Below, piece by piece: positions 8,567 to 17,628 of a DNA stretch of 64,000 nucleotides; within the stretch, counting starts at the first letter, position 1; every line of letters begins with the position of its first letter. Source of the DNA: Microbacterium paraoxydans. Its GTDB lineage: Bacteria > Actinomycetota > Actinomycetes > Actinomycetales > Microbacteriaceae. The position numbers and the translations under genes were made by a program. The notes beneath the pieces were generated by a model. The model worked only from the letters and a program-made list of their open reading frames with translations, searched no databases and was not told the DNA's origin. The stretch is taken from NCBI RefSeq assembly GCF_020524545.1, contig NZ_JAIVLG010000006.1, forward strand, positions 310,001 through 374,000, written 5' to 3'.

Positions 8567-8652
8567 GTTCACAACTCCGCAGAATCGGACCGGTTCGGGG
8601 CTCAGGGAGGCTTCCTGCCCCTCGGTGCCCGCCTGATTGAGGAGTTGTGAAC
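8567..8652. repeat. Palindromic repeat, family 3 (GTTCACAACTCC arms), between divergent genes
   Basis: The left arm GTTCACAACTCCGCAGAA (8567-8584) pairs imperfectly with a right arm ending GAGGAGTTGTGAAC (8652). It lies between apt (minus) and the cebE-like gene (plus), which diverge, so it cannot be a terminator for either. Other copies are at 20960-21045 and 27702-27787. Confidence 0.85.
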
Positions 8653-8676
8653 AGGACCGGGTTCGCACCGGCCGGG

Positions 8677-8733
8677 TTGACACCGTGGGAGCGCTCCCAT
8701 AGAGTGACTGCTCAACCCGTGGGAGCGCTCCCA
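8677..8733 (+). promoter_or_regulatory. Beta-glucoside operon promoter with two CelR/CebR-type operators
   Basis: TTGACA (8677-8682) and TAGAGT (8700-8705) are spaced by 17 bp. The perfect palindrome TGGGAGCGCTCCCA fills the spacer (8686-8699) and recurs downstream at 8720-8733, centres 34 bp apart. This 14-mer is the established CelR/CebR operator of actinobacterial cellulose and cellobiose genes. Both copies are identical. Confidence 0.93.
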
Positions 8734-8786
8734 CGATCATCCTGAAGCACCACACCTCAGCACGAACCACCACAAAGGAGTGAACT

Positions 8787-10097
8787 GTGAACACACGTGC
8801 CCGCCACCGGATCCTCGCGATCGCAGCTGTGGCCTCCGTCTCCGCCCTGGCCCTGGCCGGCTGCTCCGGCAGCTCCGGCGACACCTCGGAGGGAAGCGAC
8901 GACGAAGAGGTCACACTGACCGTCACCACATTCGGCACCTTCGGCTACGAAGACCTCTACAAGGAATACGAGAAGGCACACCCGAACGTCACCATCGAGG
9001 CGACCAACATCGACACGGGTGGCAACGCCCGCACGGACGCGTTCACGAAGATCGCCGCCGGCTCCGGTCTCAGCGACATCGTCGCGATCGAGGAGGGCTG
9101 GCTCGGCGCGATCATGGACGTCTCCGACACCTTCGTCGACCTGCGCGACTACGGCATCGAGGACCGCAAGGACGACTGGGTCGACTGGAAGTACGGTCAG
9201 GCGACCGATGCCGACGGCCGTGTGATCGGCTACGGCACGGACATCGGTCCGAGCGGCATCTGCTACAACGGCGCCGCGTTCGAGGCTGCAGGACTCCCGA
9301 GCGACCGCGAGTCGGTCGCCGAGCTGTTGAACGGCGATTGGGAGAACTACTTCGCCGTCGGCGCGGACTACACCGCCAAGACCGGCAAGGCCTGGTACGA
9401 CCATTCCGGCTTCGTGTGGAACGCCATGGTGAACCAGCTCGACGAGGGGTACTACACCGCAGACGGCGAGCTGAACGTCGAGGGCAACGCCGAGCTCCAG
9501 GAGCGCTTCGAGCTGCTGGGTGCGGCGACCGAGGGCGGTCAGTCCGCCGCGCAGACGGCCTGGGACTGGAACGGCGGCAAGTCGTTCGTCGACGGGACCT
9601 TCGCGACCTTCGTGTGCCCGGGCTGGATGCTCGGCGTCGTGCAGGGCCAGGTCGAGGCCGGCGGCGGAGACGCGTCGACCGGATGGGACTTCGCCGACGT
9701 GTTCCCGGGCGGTGCGGCCAACTGGGGCGGTGCCTTCCTCTCGATCCCGGAGTCTTCGCAGCACAAGGAGGCAGCCGCCGAGCTCGCCGACTGGCTGACC
9801 CAGCCCGAGCAGCAGGTGAAGCAGTCCGCAGCCGCGGGCAACTTCCCCTCCACGATCAAGGCGCAGGAGACGCTCGCCGCGGACGCGACGCCGAACGCGT
9901 TCTTCAACGACGCGCCGACCGGGGCGATTCTCGCTGAGCGCGCCAAGGGCGTGGTCGCGCAGTTCAAGGGGGCGGATGACTCGGTCATCCAGGAGAACGT
10001 CTTCGGCCCGGCTCTCAGCAGCCTGGACCGCGGCGAGACCGACACGCAGGGGGCCTGGGACCAGGCGATCGGTCTGCTGAACGACCTCGTCGGCTGA
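8787..10097 (+). CDS. Sugar ABC transporter substrate-binding lipoprotein (cellobiose type)
   Basis: 436-aa extracellular solute-binding protein of the family 1 (cluster B) type. A lipoprotein signal peptide ends in the lipobox LALAGC, so it is anchored to the membrane's outer face. The mature domain has the usual TTFGTFGYEDLYKEYEKAHP opening and aromatic patches near the C-terminus. It is the first gene after the CelR-type promoter and is followed by two permeases and a GH1 enzyme, so cello-oligosaccharide or another beta-glucoside is the likely ligand. No ATPase is encoded here; a shared MsiK-like ATPase elsewhere is the usual arrangement. Confidence 0.92.
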   Translation: MNTRARHRILAIAAVASVSALALAGCSGSSGDTSEGSDDEEVTLTVTTFGTFGYEDLYKEYEKAHPNVTIEATNIDTGGNARTDAFTKIAAGSGLSDIVAIEEGWLGAIMDVSDTFVDLRDYGIEDRKDDWVDWKYGQATDADGRVIGYGTDIGPSGICYNGAAFEAAGLPSDRESVAELLNGDWENYFAVGADYTAKTGKAWYDHSGFVWNAMVNQLDEGYYTADGELNVEGNAELQERFELLGAATEGGQSAAQTAWDWNGGKSFVDGTFATFVCPGWMLGVVQGQVEAGGGDASTGWDFADVFPGGAANWGGAFLSIPESSQHKEAAAELADWLTQPEQQVKQSAAAGNFPSTIKAQETLAADATPNAFFNDAPTGAILAERAKGVVAQFKGADDSVIQENVFGPALSSLDRGETDTQGAWDQAIGLLNDLVG

Positions 10098-10114
10098 CCC
10101 CGGCGGACCTCCAC

Positions 10115-10173
10115 TTCCGGTCGCAGTCTCGCTCGGTATCGCCCGTGCATTCCGAGCGAGACTGCGACCGGAA
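10115..10173. repeat. Palindromic repeat, family 2, inside the sugar-transport operon
   Basis: A long hairpin starting TTCCGGTCGCAGTCTCGCTC (arm 10115-10136), matched by its complement at 10152-10173. It sits between the binding-protein and first permease genes, where hairpins often give the binding protein higher expression. Its outer arms are shared with 3190-3245 and 59333-59390. Confidence 0.88.
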
Positions 10174-10204
10174 CCCCTCGGAAATCCGGGACAAGGACAC
10201 CCCC

Positions 10205-11245
10205 ATGACTCTCACCGCCCCGCCCGCGGAGCACCGCGAGACGGCATCCCCGACGAAGGACGCCGTGCCGAAGCGCTCCTGGCGCCAGCGCGTCTCGCGG
10301 TTCGACCAGAACGCCTCGCCGTACTTCTACATCTCGCCGTTCTTCCTGCTGTTCGGGCTGGTCGGCCTGTTCCCCCTGCTCTACACCGTGTGGGTCGCCG
10401 TGCACGAGTGGGATCTGCTCAAGGGGGAGGGGGACTTCGTCGGGTTCGGCAACTTCGCCGAGATCCTCGGTGACGCGATGTTCTGGAACTCGATCGGCAA
10501 CACCCTGAGCATCTTCCTGCTCTCGGCCATCCCGCAGCTCGCCGTCGCCCTCGTGATCGCGTACCTCCTCGACCGTGGACTGCGCGCTCCGACGTTCTGG
10601 CGGATGAGCGTGCTGATCCCGTTCGTGGTCACGCCGGTCGCGGTCGCCATCATCTTCTCGAGCATCTTCAACGAAGCCGACGGCCTGGCCAACAATCTGC
10701 TCAATCTCGTCGGGATCGCCGACCAGGAGTGGAAGCACAACACGGCCCTGTCGCACATCGCGATCGCGGTCATGGTGAACTTCCGCTGGACGGGCTACAA
10801 CGCCCTCATCCTGCTGGCAGCGATGCAGGCCGTGCCGCGCGACCTGTACGAGTCCGCCGCCCTCGACGGGGCCGGGGCCGCGCGCCGGTTCTTCTCGATC
10901 ACGATCCCCACGATCCGTCCGACCCTGATCTTCGTGATCATCACGGCGACGATCGGCGGGTTGCAGATCTTCGCCGAGCCCCGCCTGTTCGACGTGTCCA
11001 CCGCCGGGGGCATCGGCGGCAGCGATCGGCAGTTCCAGACCACCGTCCTGTTCCTGTGGGAACTCGCCTTCTTCCGTCGCAACCTCGGCGAAGCCTCCGC
11101 CGTGGCGATCCTGCTCTTCCTGCTGATCGTCGGCATCGGCGTCATCAACTTCCTGATCTCCCGGCGGATCTCCACGGGCGACGCCCCGAAGAATCGCGCG
11201 GCCCGCCGCCGCGTGCGCACGACCACCGAGAAGGAGTCCCGATGA
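10205..11245 (+). CDS. Sugar ABC transporter permease (MalF/CebF type)
   Basis: 346-aa inner-membrane permease, six predicted membrane segments. The cytoplasmic EAA loop is visible as LYESAALDGAGAARRFFSIT, where the ATPase docks. I chose the ATG at 10205 because the upstream in-frame start at 10145 would lie inside the palindrome and encode a non-conserved extension. The stop overlaps the next permease start by four bases (ATGA). Works with the preceding binding protein for beta-glucoside uptake. Confidence 0.93.
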   Translation: MTLTAPPAEHRETASPTKDAVPKRSWRQRVSRFDQNASPYFYISPFFLLFGLVGLFPLLYTVWVAVHEWDLLKGEGDFVGFGNFAEILGDAMFWNSIGNTLSIFLLSAIPQLAVALVIAYLLDRGLRAPTFWRMSVLIPFVVTPVAVAIIFSSIFNEADGLANNLLNLVGIADQEWKHNTALSHIAIAVMVNFRWTGYNALILLAAMQAVPRDLYESAALDGAGAARRFFSITIPTIRPTLIFVIITATIGGLQIFAEPRLFDVSTAGGIGGSDRQFQTTVLFLWELAFFRRNLGEASAVAILLFLLIVGIGVINFLISRRISTGDAPKNRAARRRVRTTTEKESR

Positions 11246-12132
11246 CCGCCACGCAGGCTCTCAGCGTGCCGGAGAAGATCCGGCGTCGCCGCAGCGCGTC
11301 CTCCGGGATCGCGGGGATCGGCAGTCGACCCGGCTTCCTCACCTACGGACTGCTGGCCGCGTTCATCATCGGCAGCGTCTATCCGCTGTGGTGGTCGGTC
11401 GTGGTCGCGAGTGGCACCAACGCCACTCGCGGCGAGACGCTTCCCCTGATCCCCGGCGGGAACTTCCTCACCAACGCCGCGCAGGTGTTCGATGCGATCC
11501 CTTTCTGGCTCGCGCTCGGCAATTCGTTCCTGATCTCGAGCATCATCACCCTCTCGGTCGTCACGTTCTCGACACTCGCCGGCTACGCGTTCGCGAAACT
11601 GCGCTTCAAGGGACGCGACGGGCTGATGATCTTCGTGATCGCGACGATGGCGATCCCGACGCAGCTCGGCATCATCCCTCTGTTCATGCTGATGCGCGAG
11701 CTCGGCTGGACCGGAACCATCGGCGCGGTGATCGTGCCGACCCTGGTCACCGCGTTCGGCGTGTTCTTCATGCGGCAATACCTGGTCGACGTCATTCCGG
11801 ACGAGCTCATCGAGGCCGCGCGCATGGACGGCGCGAACCAGTTCCGCACCTTCCTGAACGTGGGCGTCCCGGCGGCGCGCCCGGCCATGGCGATCCTCGG
11901 CCTCTTCACCTTCATGACCGCGTGGACCGACTACCTGTGGCCGTTGATCGTGCTCTCGCCCCAGAACCCGACGCTGCAGACGGCCCTCAGCCAGCTGCAG
12001 TCGGGGTACTACATCGACTACTCGATCGTGCTCGCCGGCGCGGTGCTCGCGACCCTCCCGCTGCTCGTGCTCTTCGTGGTCGCGGGTCGGCAGCTGGTCA
12101 GTGGCATCATGGCGGGCGCGGTGAAAGGATGA
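11242..12132 (+). CDS. Sugar ABC transporter permease (MalG/CebG type)
   Basis: 296-aa partner permease with six membrane segments and the EAA loop LIEAARMDGANQFRTFLNVG. AAGGAG lies just upstream of the ATG at 11242, which overlaps the stop of the CebF-type gene. The C-terminal QLVSGIMAGAVKG is typical of the MalG class. Together with the two preceding genes it forms the membrane part of the importer. Confidence 0.94.
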   Translation: MTATQALSVPEKIRRRRSASSGIAGIGSRPGFLTYGLLAAFIIGSVYPLWWSVVVASGTNATRGETLPLIPGGNFLTNAAQVFDAIPFWLALGNSFLISSIITLSVVTFSTLAGYAFAKLRFKGRDGLMIFVIATMAIPTQLGIIPLFMLMRELGWTGTIGAVIVPTLVTAFGVFFMRQYLVDVIPDELIEAARMDGANQFRTFLNVGVPAARPAMAILGLFTFMTAWTDYLWPLIVLSPQNPTLQTALSQLQSGYYIDYSIVLAGAVLATLPLLVLFVVAGRQLVSGIMAGAVKG

Positions 12133-12137
12133 CCCCT

Positions 12138-13568
12138 ATGACCCGCTCCTTCCCTGAGAACTTCCTCTTCGGTGCCGCGACGGCGGCGTATCAGATCGAG
12201 GGGGCGGCGTTCGAGGACGGGCGCACCGCATCGATCTGGGACGCGTTCGCCCGCGTGCCCGGTGCCGTCATCGGCGCAGAGAACGGCGATGTGGCCTGCG
12301 ACCACTACCACCGATACCCGCAGGACGTCGCGCTCATGAAGGAGCTCGGCCTGCAGACGTACCGGTTCTCGACGTCGTGGTCGCGGGTGCGGCCGGACGG
12401 CAGTGCGGTCAACCCCGCCGGGGTCGACTTCTACGAGCGTCTGGTCGACGAGCTGCTCGGCGCCGACATCCTGCCCTGGTTGACGCTGTACCACTGGGAC
12501 ATGCCGCAGGCGCTGCAGGAGATCGGCGGGTGGACGAACCGTGACACGGTCGACCGATTCCTCGAGTACGCGGGCACCATGCACGATGCGCTCGGCGACC
12601 GCGTGAACGTGTGGACGACGCTGAACGAGCCGTGGTGCTCGTCCTTCCTCTCGTACACGGCGGGGGAGCACGCGCCGGGGCACACCAGCGTCGCCGAGGG
12701 CATGCTCGCGGCGCACCACCTGCTGCTCGCGCATGGCAGCACCGTGCAGGAGCTGCGTGGACGCGATGCCTCGCTCAACCTCGGCATCACGCTGAACCAC
12801 ACCGTCGCAGATCCTGCCGATCCGCAGAATCCCGCCGACGTCGATGCGGCCCGCCGTGTGGACGGCCAGTTCAACCGCTGGTTCCTCGATCCGATCTACC
12901 GCGGCAGCTATCCGGCCGACATCGTCGAGGACATCCGGGCGGTCGATGCGGAGGCGGTCGAGCGGTTCGAGGCGGCCGTCCGCGACGGCGACCTCGAGAT
13001 GATCGCACAGCACATCGACTCCCAGGGAGTGAACTACTACCACGGCGACTTCGTGTCCGGCACGGCACCGGCCGAAGGGCCCGTCTCCGCGGAGCCGGAC
13101 ACCGACCGCGTCCGGCGCAGCCCCTATCCCTCGAGCTCCGACATCCACGCGGTCGAGCGCGGTCTGCCCCGCACGGCACAGAACTGGGAGGTGCAGCCCG
13201 AAGGCCTCACCCGCGTGCTGCAGCGGATCTGGGCCGAGTACGCCGAACCGGCCGGCACCGTGCTCTACATGACCGAGAACGGTGCGGCGTACGACGACGT
13301 CGTGGTGGTCGAGGACGGCGAGAAGCGTGTGCACGACGCCGACCGCACCGAGTTCCTGCGGCTGCACTTGGGCGCGGTGCTCGATGCGGCGGATGCGGGG
13401 GTCGACGTGCGCGGCTACTTCTACTGGTCGCTGTTCGACAACTTCGAGTGGGCGTGGGGCTACGACAAGCGCTTCGGCATCGTGCGCGTCGACTACGACA
13501 CGCAGGAGCGCACGCTCAAGGACTCCGGCCGGGAGTACGCCCGCATCATCGCCGCTCGCGCCCTGTAG
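12138..13568 (+). CDS. Beta-glucosidase, GH1
   Basis: 476-aa cytoplasmic GH1 enzyme hydrolysing beta-glucosides such as cellobiose after import. N-terminal family signature FLFGAATAAYQIEGAAFEDG. Acid/base Glu164 in TLNEPW and nucleophile Glu380 in MTENG. I prefer the ATG at 12138, which has AAAGGA eight bases upstream; an in-frame ATG at 12129 overlaps the permease stop and would add three residues. It closes the transport operon, and its CelR-type control fits a beta-glucoside substrate. Confidence 0.94.
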   Translation: MTRSFPENFLFGAATAAYQIEGAAFEDGRTASIWDAFARVPGAVIGAENGDVACDHYHRYPQDVALMKELGLQTYRFSTSWSRVRPDGSAVNPAGVDFYERLVDELLGADILPWLTLYHWDMPQALQEIGGWTNRDTVDRFLEYAGTMHDALGDRVNVWTTLNEPWCSSFLSYTAGEHAPGHTSVAEGMLAAHHLLLAHGSTVQELRGRDASLNLGITLNHTVADPADPQNPADVDAARRVDGQFNRWFLDPIYRGSYPADIVEDIRAVDAEAVERFEAAVRDGDLEMIAQHIDSQGVNYYHGDFVSGTAPAEGPVSAEPDTDRVRRSPYPSSSDIHAVERGLPRTAQNWEVQPEGLTRVLQRIWAEYAEPAGTVLYMTENGAAYDDVVVVEDGEKRVHDADRTEFLRLHLGAVLDAADAGVDVRGYFYWSLFDNFEWAWGYDKRFGIVRVDYDTQERTLKDSGREYARIIAARAL

Positions 13569-13584
13569 GAGGGCGTCCTTCCCC

Positions 13585-13643
13585 TTCGAATCGCGCAAAC
13601 GGCGGCATCCTCGGCCGAAACGGAGCCGTTTGCGCGATTCGAA
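13585..13643. repeat. Palindromic repeat, family 1 (TTCGAATCGCG arms)
   Basis: The arm TTCGAATCGCGCAAACGGC (13585-13603) is matched by its complement at 13625-13643. It lies between the beta-glucosidase and the following lacI gene, where it may end transcription. Related copies with the same outer arms are at 25653-25711 and 58396-58456; the last is between divergent genes. Confidence 0.85.
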
Positions 13644-13689
13644 CGGAGATGGTCAGCGACAATAGGGCGATGGAAGAGTGCGTACGCTG

Positions 13690-14685
13690 ATGTCGCCCCG
13701 AGCGACCATCGAAGAGGTGGCATCCGCCGCCGGGGTCTCCCGGTCCACCGTGTCGCGGGTGGTGAACGGATCGACGGCAGTGAGCCCGGAGGCCCTGGCC
13801 GCCGTGCGCGCCGCGATCGACGAGCTGAACTACGTTCCCAACCGCGCGGCACGTTCCCTGGCGTCGAGACAGACGCACGCGATCGCCCTGATCGTCCCCG
13901 AAGACACGACGCGCTTCTTCGGCGACCCGTTCTTCGCGGCCATCGTCGCGGGCATCACGGGGGCACTCGGCAGCTCGGACTACCTGCTCAACCTGCTGAT
14001 CGCGAGCGACGATCCCGGCGACAAGATGACCAGCTTCGTGCGCAACGGCGGTGTCGACGGCGCGCTGATCGTGTCGCACCACACGAGCGACGCCTTCGTC
14101 GACCGGATCGCGGACGCGGTTCCCGTCGTCTTCGGCGGCCGGCCGGTGCGCCGCCATGAGGGCGACTACGTGGTCGATGTCGACAACGTCACCGGAGCGC
14201 GCAACGCCACCCAGCGCCTGATCGACATCGGCCGTACGCGCATCGCGACGATCTCCGGGCCGCTGACGATGGTCGCGTCGGTCGACCGCGTGCAGGGCTT
14301 CCGCGATGCGCTGAAGGCTGCCGGGCTCTCCCCGTACGCGGAGGAGGAGGGGGATTACAGCGAGGCCAGCGGGGCGGAGGCCGCTCGGCGGCTCCTCGCG
14401 GGCGGACGCCCCGACGCGATCTTCATCGCGAGCGACCTGATGGCTCGCGGAGCCTTGACGGCGCTGCGGGCGTCGGGGCTGCGGGTCCCGGAGGACATCG
14501 CCCTGGTGGGCTTCGACGATTCGTCGGTCGCGGTGAGCACGGATCCGCAGCTGACCACGATGCGTCAGCCGATGTACGCGCAGGGCGAGGCCATGGCCCG
14601 GATCCTGCTGTCCCGTCTCGCGGGCGAGAACCCGCCCACCACGACGATCCTGTCCACCGAGCTCGTGGTGCGCGCCTCGGCCTGA
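13690..14685 (+). CDS. LacI-family regulator, CelR/CebR-like
   Basis: 331-aa LacI repressor: helix-turn-helix IEEVASAAGVSRSTVSRVVN at residues 5-24, hinge RSLASRQT, then an effector-binding domain. It follows the beta-glucoside transport operon and is the obvious reader of the two TGGGAGCGCTCCCA operators at 8686-8733, matching known CelR/CebR logic in which cellobiose releases the repressor. The start is uncertain: a GTG at 13678 is in frame, and a six-codon ORF (13670-13690, MEECVR) overlaps the ATG at 13690 as TGATG. Confidence 0.92.
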   Translation: MSPRATIEEVASAAGVSRSTVSRVVNGSTAVSPEALAAVRAAIDELNYVPNRAARSLASRQTHAIALIVPEDTTRFFGDPFFAAIVAGITGALGSSDYLLNLLIASDDPGDKMTSFVRNGGVDGALIVSHHTSDAFVDRIADAVPVVFGGRPVRRHEGDYVVDVDNVTGARNATQRLIDIGRTRIATISGPLTMVASVDRVQGFRDALKAAGLSPYAEEEGDYSEASGAEAARRLLAGGRPDAIFIASDLMARGALTALRASGLRVPEDIALVGFDDSSVAVSTDPQLTTMRQPMYAQGEAMARILLSRLAGENPPTTTILSTELVVRASA

Positions 14686-14692
14686 CTCCGTA

Positions 14693-15346
14693 TCACTCCA
14701 GGCGCATGCGGGCGAAGGCGCCGAGCACCACGCGCTCGGACTGCACGAGGTAGCGCTCGAGCTCGGTGGCTCCGGCCTGCGGGCCTCGCGCGAGGAAGGC
14801 GTCGAGCACGGCACGGTTCTTGCGGACGAAGGGTTCGTGCAGGGATCGCGGGTCGTCGATCTTGAGGAAGACCAGGCGGAGCTCGGCCGCCAGATCGCGG
14901 TAGGTGCGGGCGAGTCGGGGGCTGTCGGCGAGATCGACGAGTGCGACGTGGAAGGCCATGTTGGCGCTGCCGACCCGGCGCCAGGCCCGGGGGTCCTCCG
15001 TCGCCTCTGCCCGGGCGGCTTCCGCGGCCTCGACCGCGTCCTTCATCCGCTGGACGGCCGGATGCTCCGGTTCCGACTGCAGCAGCGCGGAGCATTCGAT
15101 CACGCGGCGGGCCCGGTAGATGTCGATGACGTCGGCGATCGACGGGGAGGCGACGGAGACGCCGCGGTGCGGGATGTGCTCCAGCAGCCCTTGCTCGGCG
15201 AGTGCGCGGAATGCCTCGCGGAGGGTGTTGCGGGAGACGTCGAACTGCTCGGCGAGGGCGGACTCGGACAGTCGCGATCCGGGAGCGAAGTCGCCGTCGA
15301 TGATGCGCTGACGGAGCACATCCGGGAGCATGCCCTGCTGGTTCAT
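14693..15346 (-). CDS. GntR-family regulator with FCD domain
   Basis: 217-aa regulator: winged helix (residues 3-70, with LSESALAEQFDVSRNTLREA) and a C-terminal FCD ligand domain whose metal-site residues include the His of NMAFHVALV. Divergent from the 5-oxoproline genes, which it presumably controls through the palindromic site at 15434-15452. I chose the ATG at 15346: TACGAT lies six bases upstream and no Shine-Dalgarno is visible, so the transcript may be leaderless. In-frame starts further upstream would run into the operator. Confidence 0.92.
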   Translation of the reverse strand: MNQQGMLPDVLRQRIIDGDFAPGSRLSESALAEQFDVSRNTLREAFRALAEQGLLEHIPHRGVSVASPSIADVIDIYRARRVIECSALLQSEPEHPAVQRMKDAVEAAEAARAEATEDPRAWRRVGSANMAFHVALVDLADSPRLARTYRDLAAELRLVFLKIDDPRSLHEPFVRKNRAVLDAFLARGPQAGATELERYLVQSERVVLGAFARMRLE

Positions 15347-15433
15347 GCCTTCATCGTAGGTGGAGGCCGGATGGATCGTTCGAGGATCCGGTCCGGAAAT
15401 CACAGAGAGGCAACGTCTTCGTAGCACAGCCGA

Positions 15434-15452
15434 AACAATATTGTTGAACAAT
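15434..15452. promoter_or_regulatory. Overlapping palindromic operator of the 5-oxoproline operon
   Basis: AACAATATTGTTGAACAAT contains a perfect 12-bp palindrome (AACAAT-ATTGTT) and, sharing its right half, a second one (ATTGTT-G-AACAAT). It lies 67 bp before the transporter gene and next to a TTGAAC ... TACACT promoter-like pair. It is the likely GntR site; the AT-rich core stands out against high-GC surroundings. Confidence 0.75.
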
Positions 15453-15518
15453 CAGTGTCTATCCGTTCTACACTGGGGGTCACCCGACACCCACCAACGA
15501 CGATGGGAATCCCCCTCC

Positions 15519-16796
15519 ATGTCTGAGCACTCCACCGCCTCCCTCTCCCCGGAGGACGAAGTCCGTCTGGCCGGTGCGAAGAAGCGCGCCGGCCGCAGCG
15601 CCGTCATCGGCGCGATCTTCCTCATGGCCACCAGCGCCATCGGCCCCGGCTTCATCACCCAGACGGCCACGTTCACCGCGACGATGGGGGCGGCCTTCGC
15701 GTTCGCCATCCTCGTCTCGATCCTCGTCGACATCGCCGTGCAGCTGAACGTGTGGCGCATGATCACCTCGTCGGGCAAGCGCGCCGGCGAACTCGCCAAC
15801 AGCGCCATCCCCTTCTCCGGACACGTGATCGCCGTCCTCGTCGTGATCGGTGGACTCGCCTTCAACATCGGCAACATCGCCGGTGGCGGGCTCGGCATGA
15901 ACGCCCTTCTCGGGGTCGATCCGAAGCTCGGAGGCGCACTGACCGCGGCCCTCGCGATCATCATCTTCCTGATCAAGAAGGCGGGGCGCGTGATGGATGT
16001 CGTCCTGATCGTGCTCGGTCTCGGCATGATCGTCATGACCTTGATCGTGGCTTTCATCGCCCAGCCGCCGCTCGGTGAGGCGCTCACCCAGACCTTCCTC
16101 CCGGACGAGCTGAACTTCGCCACCATCACCACGATCGTCGGCGGAACGGTCGGCGGCTACATCACCTACTCCGGCGCCCACCGCTACCTCGACTCCGGGC
16201 ACACCGGGCCCGAGCGCGCCGGCCCGGTGATGCGCGCCGCGGCCAACGGCATCCTCGTCACGGGCATCATGCGCTACGTCCTGTTCCTCGCGATCCTCGG
16301 TGTCGTGGCCTCCGGCGTGACGCTCGACCTGTCGAGCCAGGCCGCGAACCCCGCGGGTCAGGCGTTCGGCGCAGTGCTCGGCGACGCCGGACTGCGCATC
16401 TTCGGCGCCATCTTCTGGGCCGCCGCGATCAGCTCCGTCATCGGCGCGGCCTACACCTCCGCCACGTTCCTCTCCACGTTCACGAAGAAGCTCAGGGGCG
16501 GCTGGCCGCTGCAGCTCGCGACCGTCGCCTTCATCGTGGTGTCGCTGGCCGTGTACCTGTCGATCGGTACGGCTCCCGCAGCGATCCTCGTCTTCGTCGG
16601 CGGCTTCAACGGCTTGATCCTGCCGATCGGACTCACGGTGTTCATGTACATCGGCTGGTTCCGTCGGGATCTGCTCGGCTCGAAGAAGTACCCGCTGTGG
16701 CTGCTGATCGCCGGTACGCTCGTGACGCTGCTGACCTGGTACATGGGGATCGTCTCGGTCGGCCCCATCTTCGCCTTCCTCGGAATAGGAGCGTGA
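15519..16796 (+). CDS. NRAMP-family transporter (YcsG-like)
   Basis: 425-aa membrane protein with about eleven hydrophobic segments. The first transmembrane helix carries the variant [11 protein letters not shown] in place of the DPGN metal-binding motif of true manganese/iron NRAMP carriers, as in YcsG-type members that accompany LamB/YcsF (PxpA) genes. From context I infer uptake of 5-oxoproline or a related amide rather than metal. It starts the operon five bases ahead of pxpA and is divergent from the GntR gene. Confidence 0.85.
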   Translation: MSEHSTASLSPEDEVRLAGAKKRAGRSAVIGAIFLMATSAIGPGFITQTATFTATMGAAFAFAILVSILVDIAVQLNVWRMITSSGKRAGELANSAIPFSGHVIAVLVVIGGLAFNIGNIAGGGLGMNALLGVDPKLGGALTAALAIIIFLIKKAGRVMDVVLIVLGLGMIVMTLIVAFIAQPPLGEALTQTFLPDELNFATITTIVGGTVGGYITYSGAHRYLDSGHTGPERAGPVMRAAANGILVTGIMRYVLFLAILGVVASGVTLDLSSQAANPAGQAFGAVLGDAGLRIFGAIFWAAAISSVIGAAYTSATFLSTFTKKLRGGWPLQLATVAFIVVSLAVYLSIGTAPAAILVFVGGFNGLILPIGLTVFMYIGWFRRDLLGSKKYPLWLLIAGTLVTLLTWYMGIVSVGPIFAFLGIGA

Positions 16797-16800
16797 TCGC

Positions 16801-17565
16801 ATGACGTCGATCGACCTGAACTCGGACCTCGGCGAGAACGTCGCCGACCGGATCGTCAGCGACGATGCGAGCATGCTCCGCCTCGTCACGAGTGCGAACG
16901 TGTCGTGCGGCTTCCACGCAGGCAGCCCGGAGGGCATCCGCGAGACGCTCGCAGATGCGGTCCAGGGCGGCGTCGTGATCGGCGCGCACCCCGGCTACCG
17001 CGACTACGAGAACTTCGGACGCACGAAGATCGACATCGACTCGGCCACCCTCCAGGCGCACGTCGAGTATCAGCTCGGATCGCTGATGGGGCTCGCCTCC
17101 GCGGTCGGCGGACGGGTCGCCTACGTCAAGCCGCACGGTGCGCTGTACAACACGATCGCGCGGGACGAGCGTCAGTCGAAGGACGTCGTGGCCGCGATCC
17201 GTGCGCTCGACCCGAGCCTGGTGCTGCTGGGCCTGTCCGGAGGCGTCGTGCTCGACGTCGCCGAGCGCGCAGGGCTCGCCGTCGCGGCGGAGGCCTTCGC
17301 CGATCGCGCCTACCAGCCGGACGGTCAGCTGGTGTCGCGCACCGAGGAGGGCGCCGTGCTGCACGACCCGGCCGCGGTCGCCGAGCGCATGGTGCGCCTG
17401 GCCGCCGAGGGGGTGATCCGCGCGATCGACGGCACCGATGTGCCCGTGGCCGCGCAGTCGATCTGCGTGCACGGCGACAGCCCCGGCTCGGTGGCGATGG
17501 CGGCCGAGACGAAGCGGATGCTGCAGGACGCCGGCATCACCATCGCGCCGTTCGCGGGCGTCTGA
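16801..17565 (+). CDS. pxpA: 5-oxoprolinase subunit PxpA (LamB/YcsF family)
   Basis: 254-aa LamB/YcsF protein, a TIM-barrel-like subunit of the ATP-dependent prokaryotic 5-oxoprolinase PxpABC, which opens pyroglutamate to glutamate. Family blocks are clear: IDLNSDLGE at the N-terminus, [31 protein letters not shown] and ICVHGDSP. It follows the NRAMP-like gene closely and precedes the fused PxpB-PxpC gene after a 63-bp gap that holds only a 20-codon ORF. Confidence 0.95.
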   Translation: MTSIDLNSDLGENVADRIVSDDASMLRLVTSANVSCGFHAGSPEGIRETLADAVQGGVVIGAHPGYRDYENFGRTKIDIDSATLQAHVEYQLGSLMGLASAVGGRVAYVKPHGALYNTIARDERQSKDVVAAIRALDPSLVLLGLSGGVVLDVAERAGLAVAAEAFADRAYQPDGQLVSRTEEGAVLHDPAAVAERMVRLAAEGVIRAIDGTDVPVAAQSICVHGDSPGSVAMAAETKRMLQDAGITIAPFAGV

Positions 17566-17628
17566 CATGGTCGTCCTCGCCACCGCCGAACAGCTCGGAC
17601 CTCCCGTCACGACGGAGCGCCTCGACTG

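Noticed and set aside
13670..13690. Six-codon leader ORF (MEECVR) overlapping the lacI start as TGATG
   Set aside because: Too short to support from sequence alone. It is mentioned in the lacI entry because it affects start choice, but not listed as a gene.
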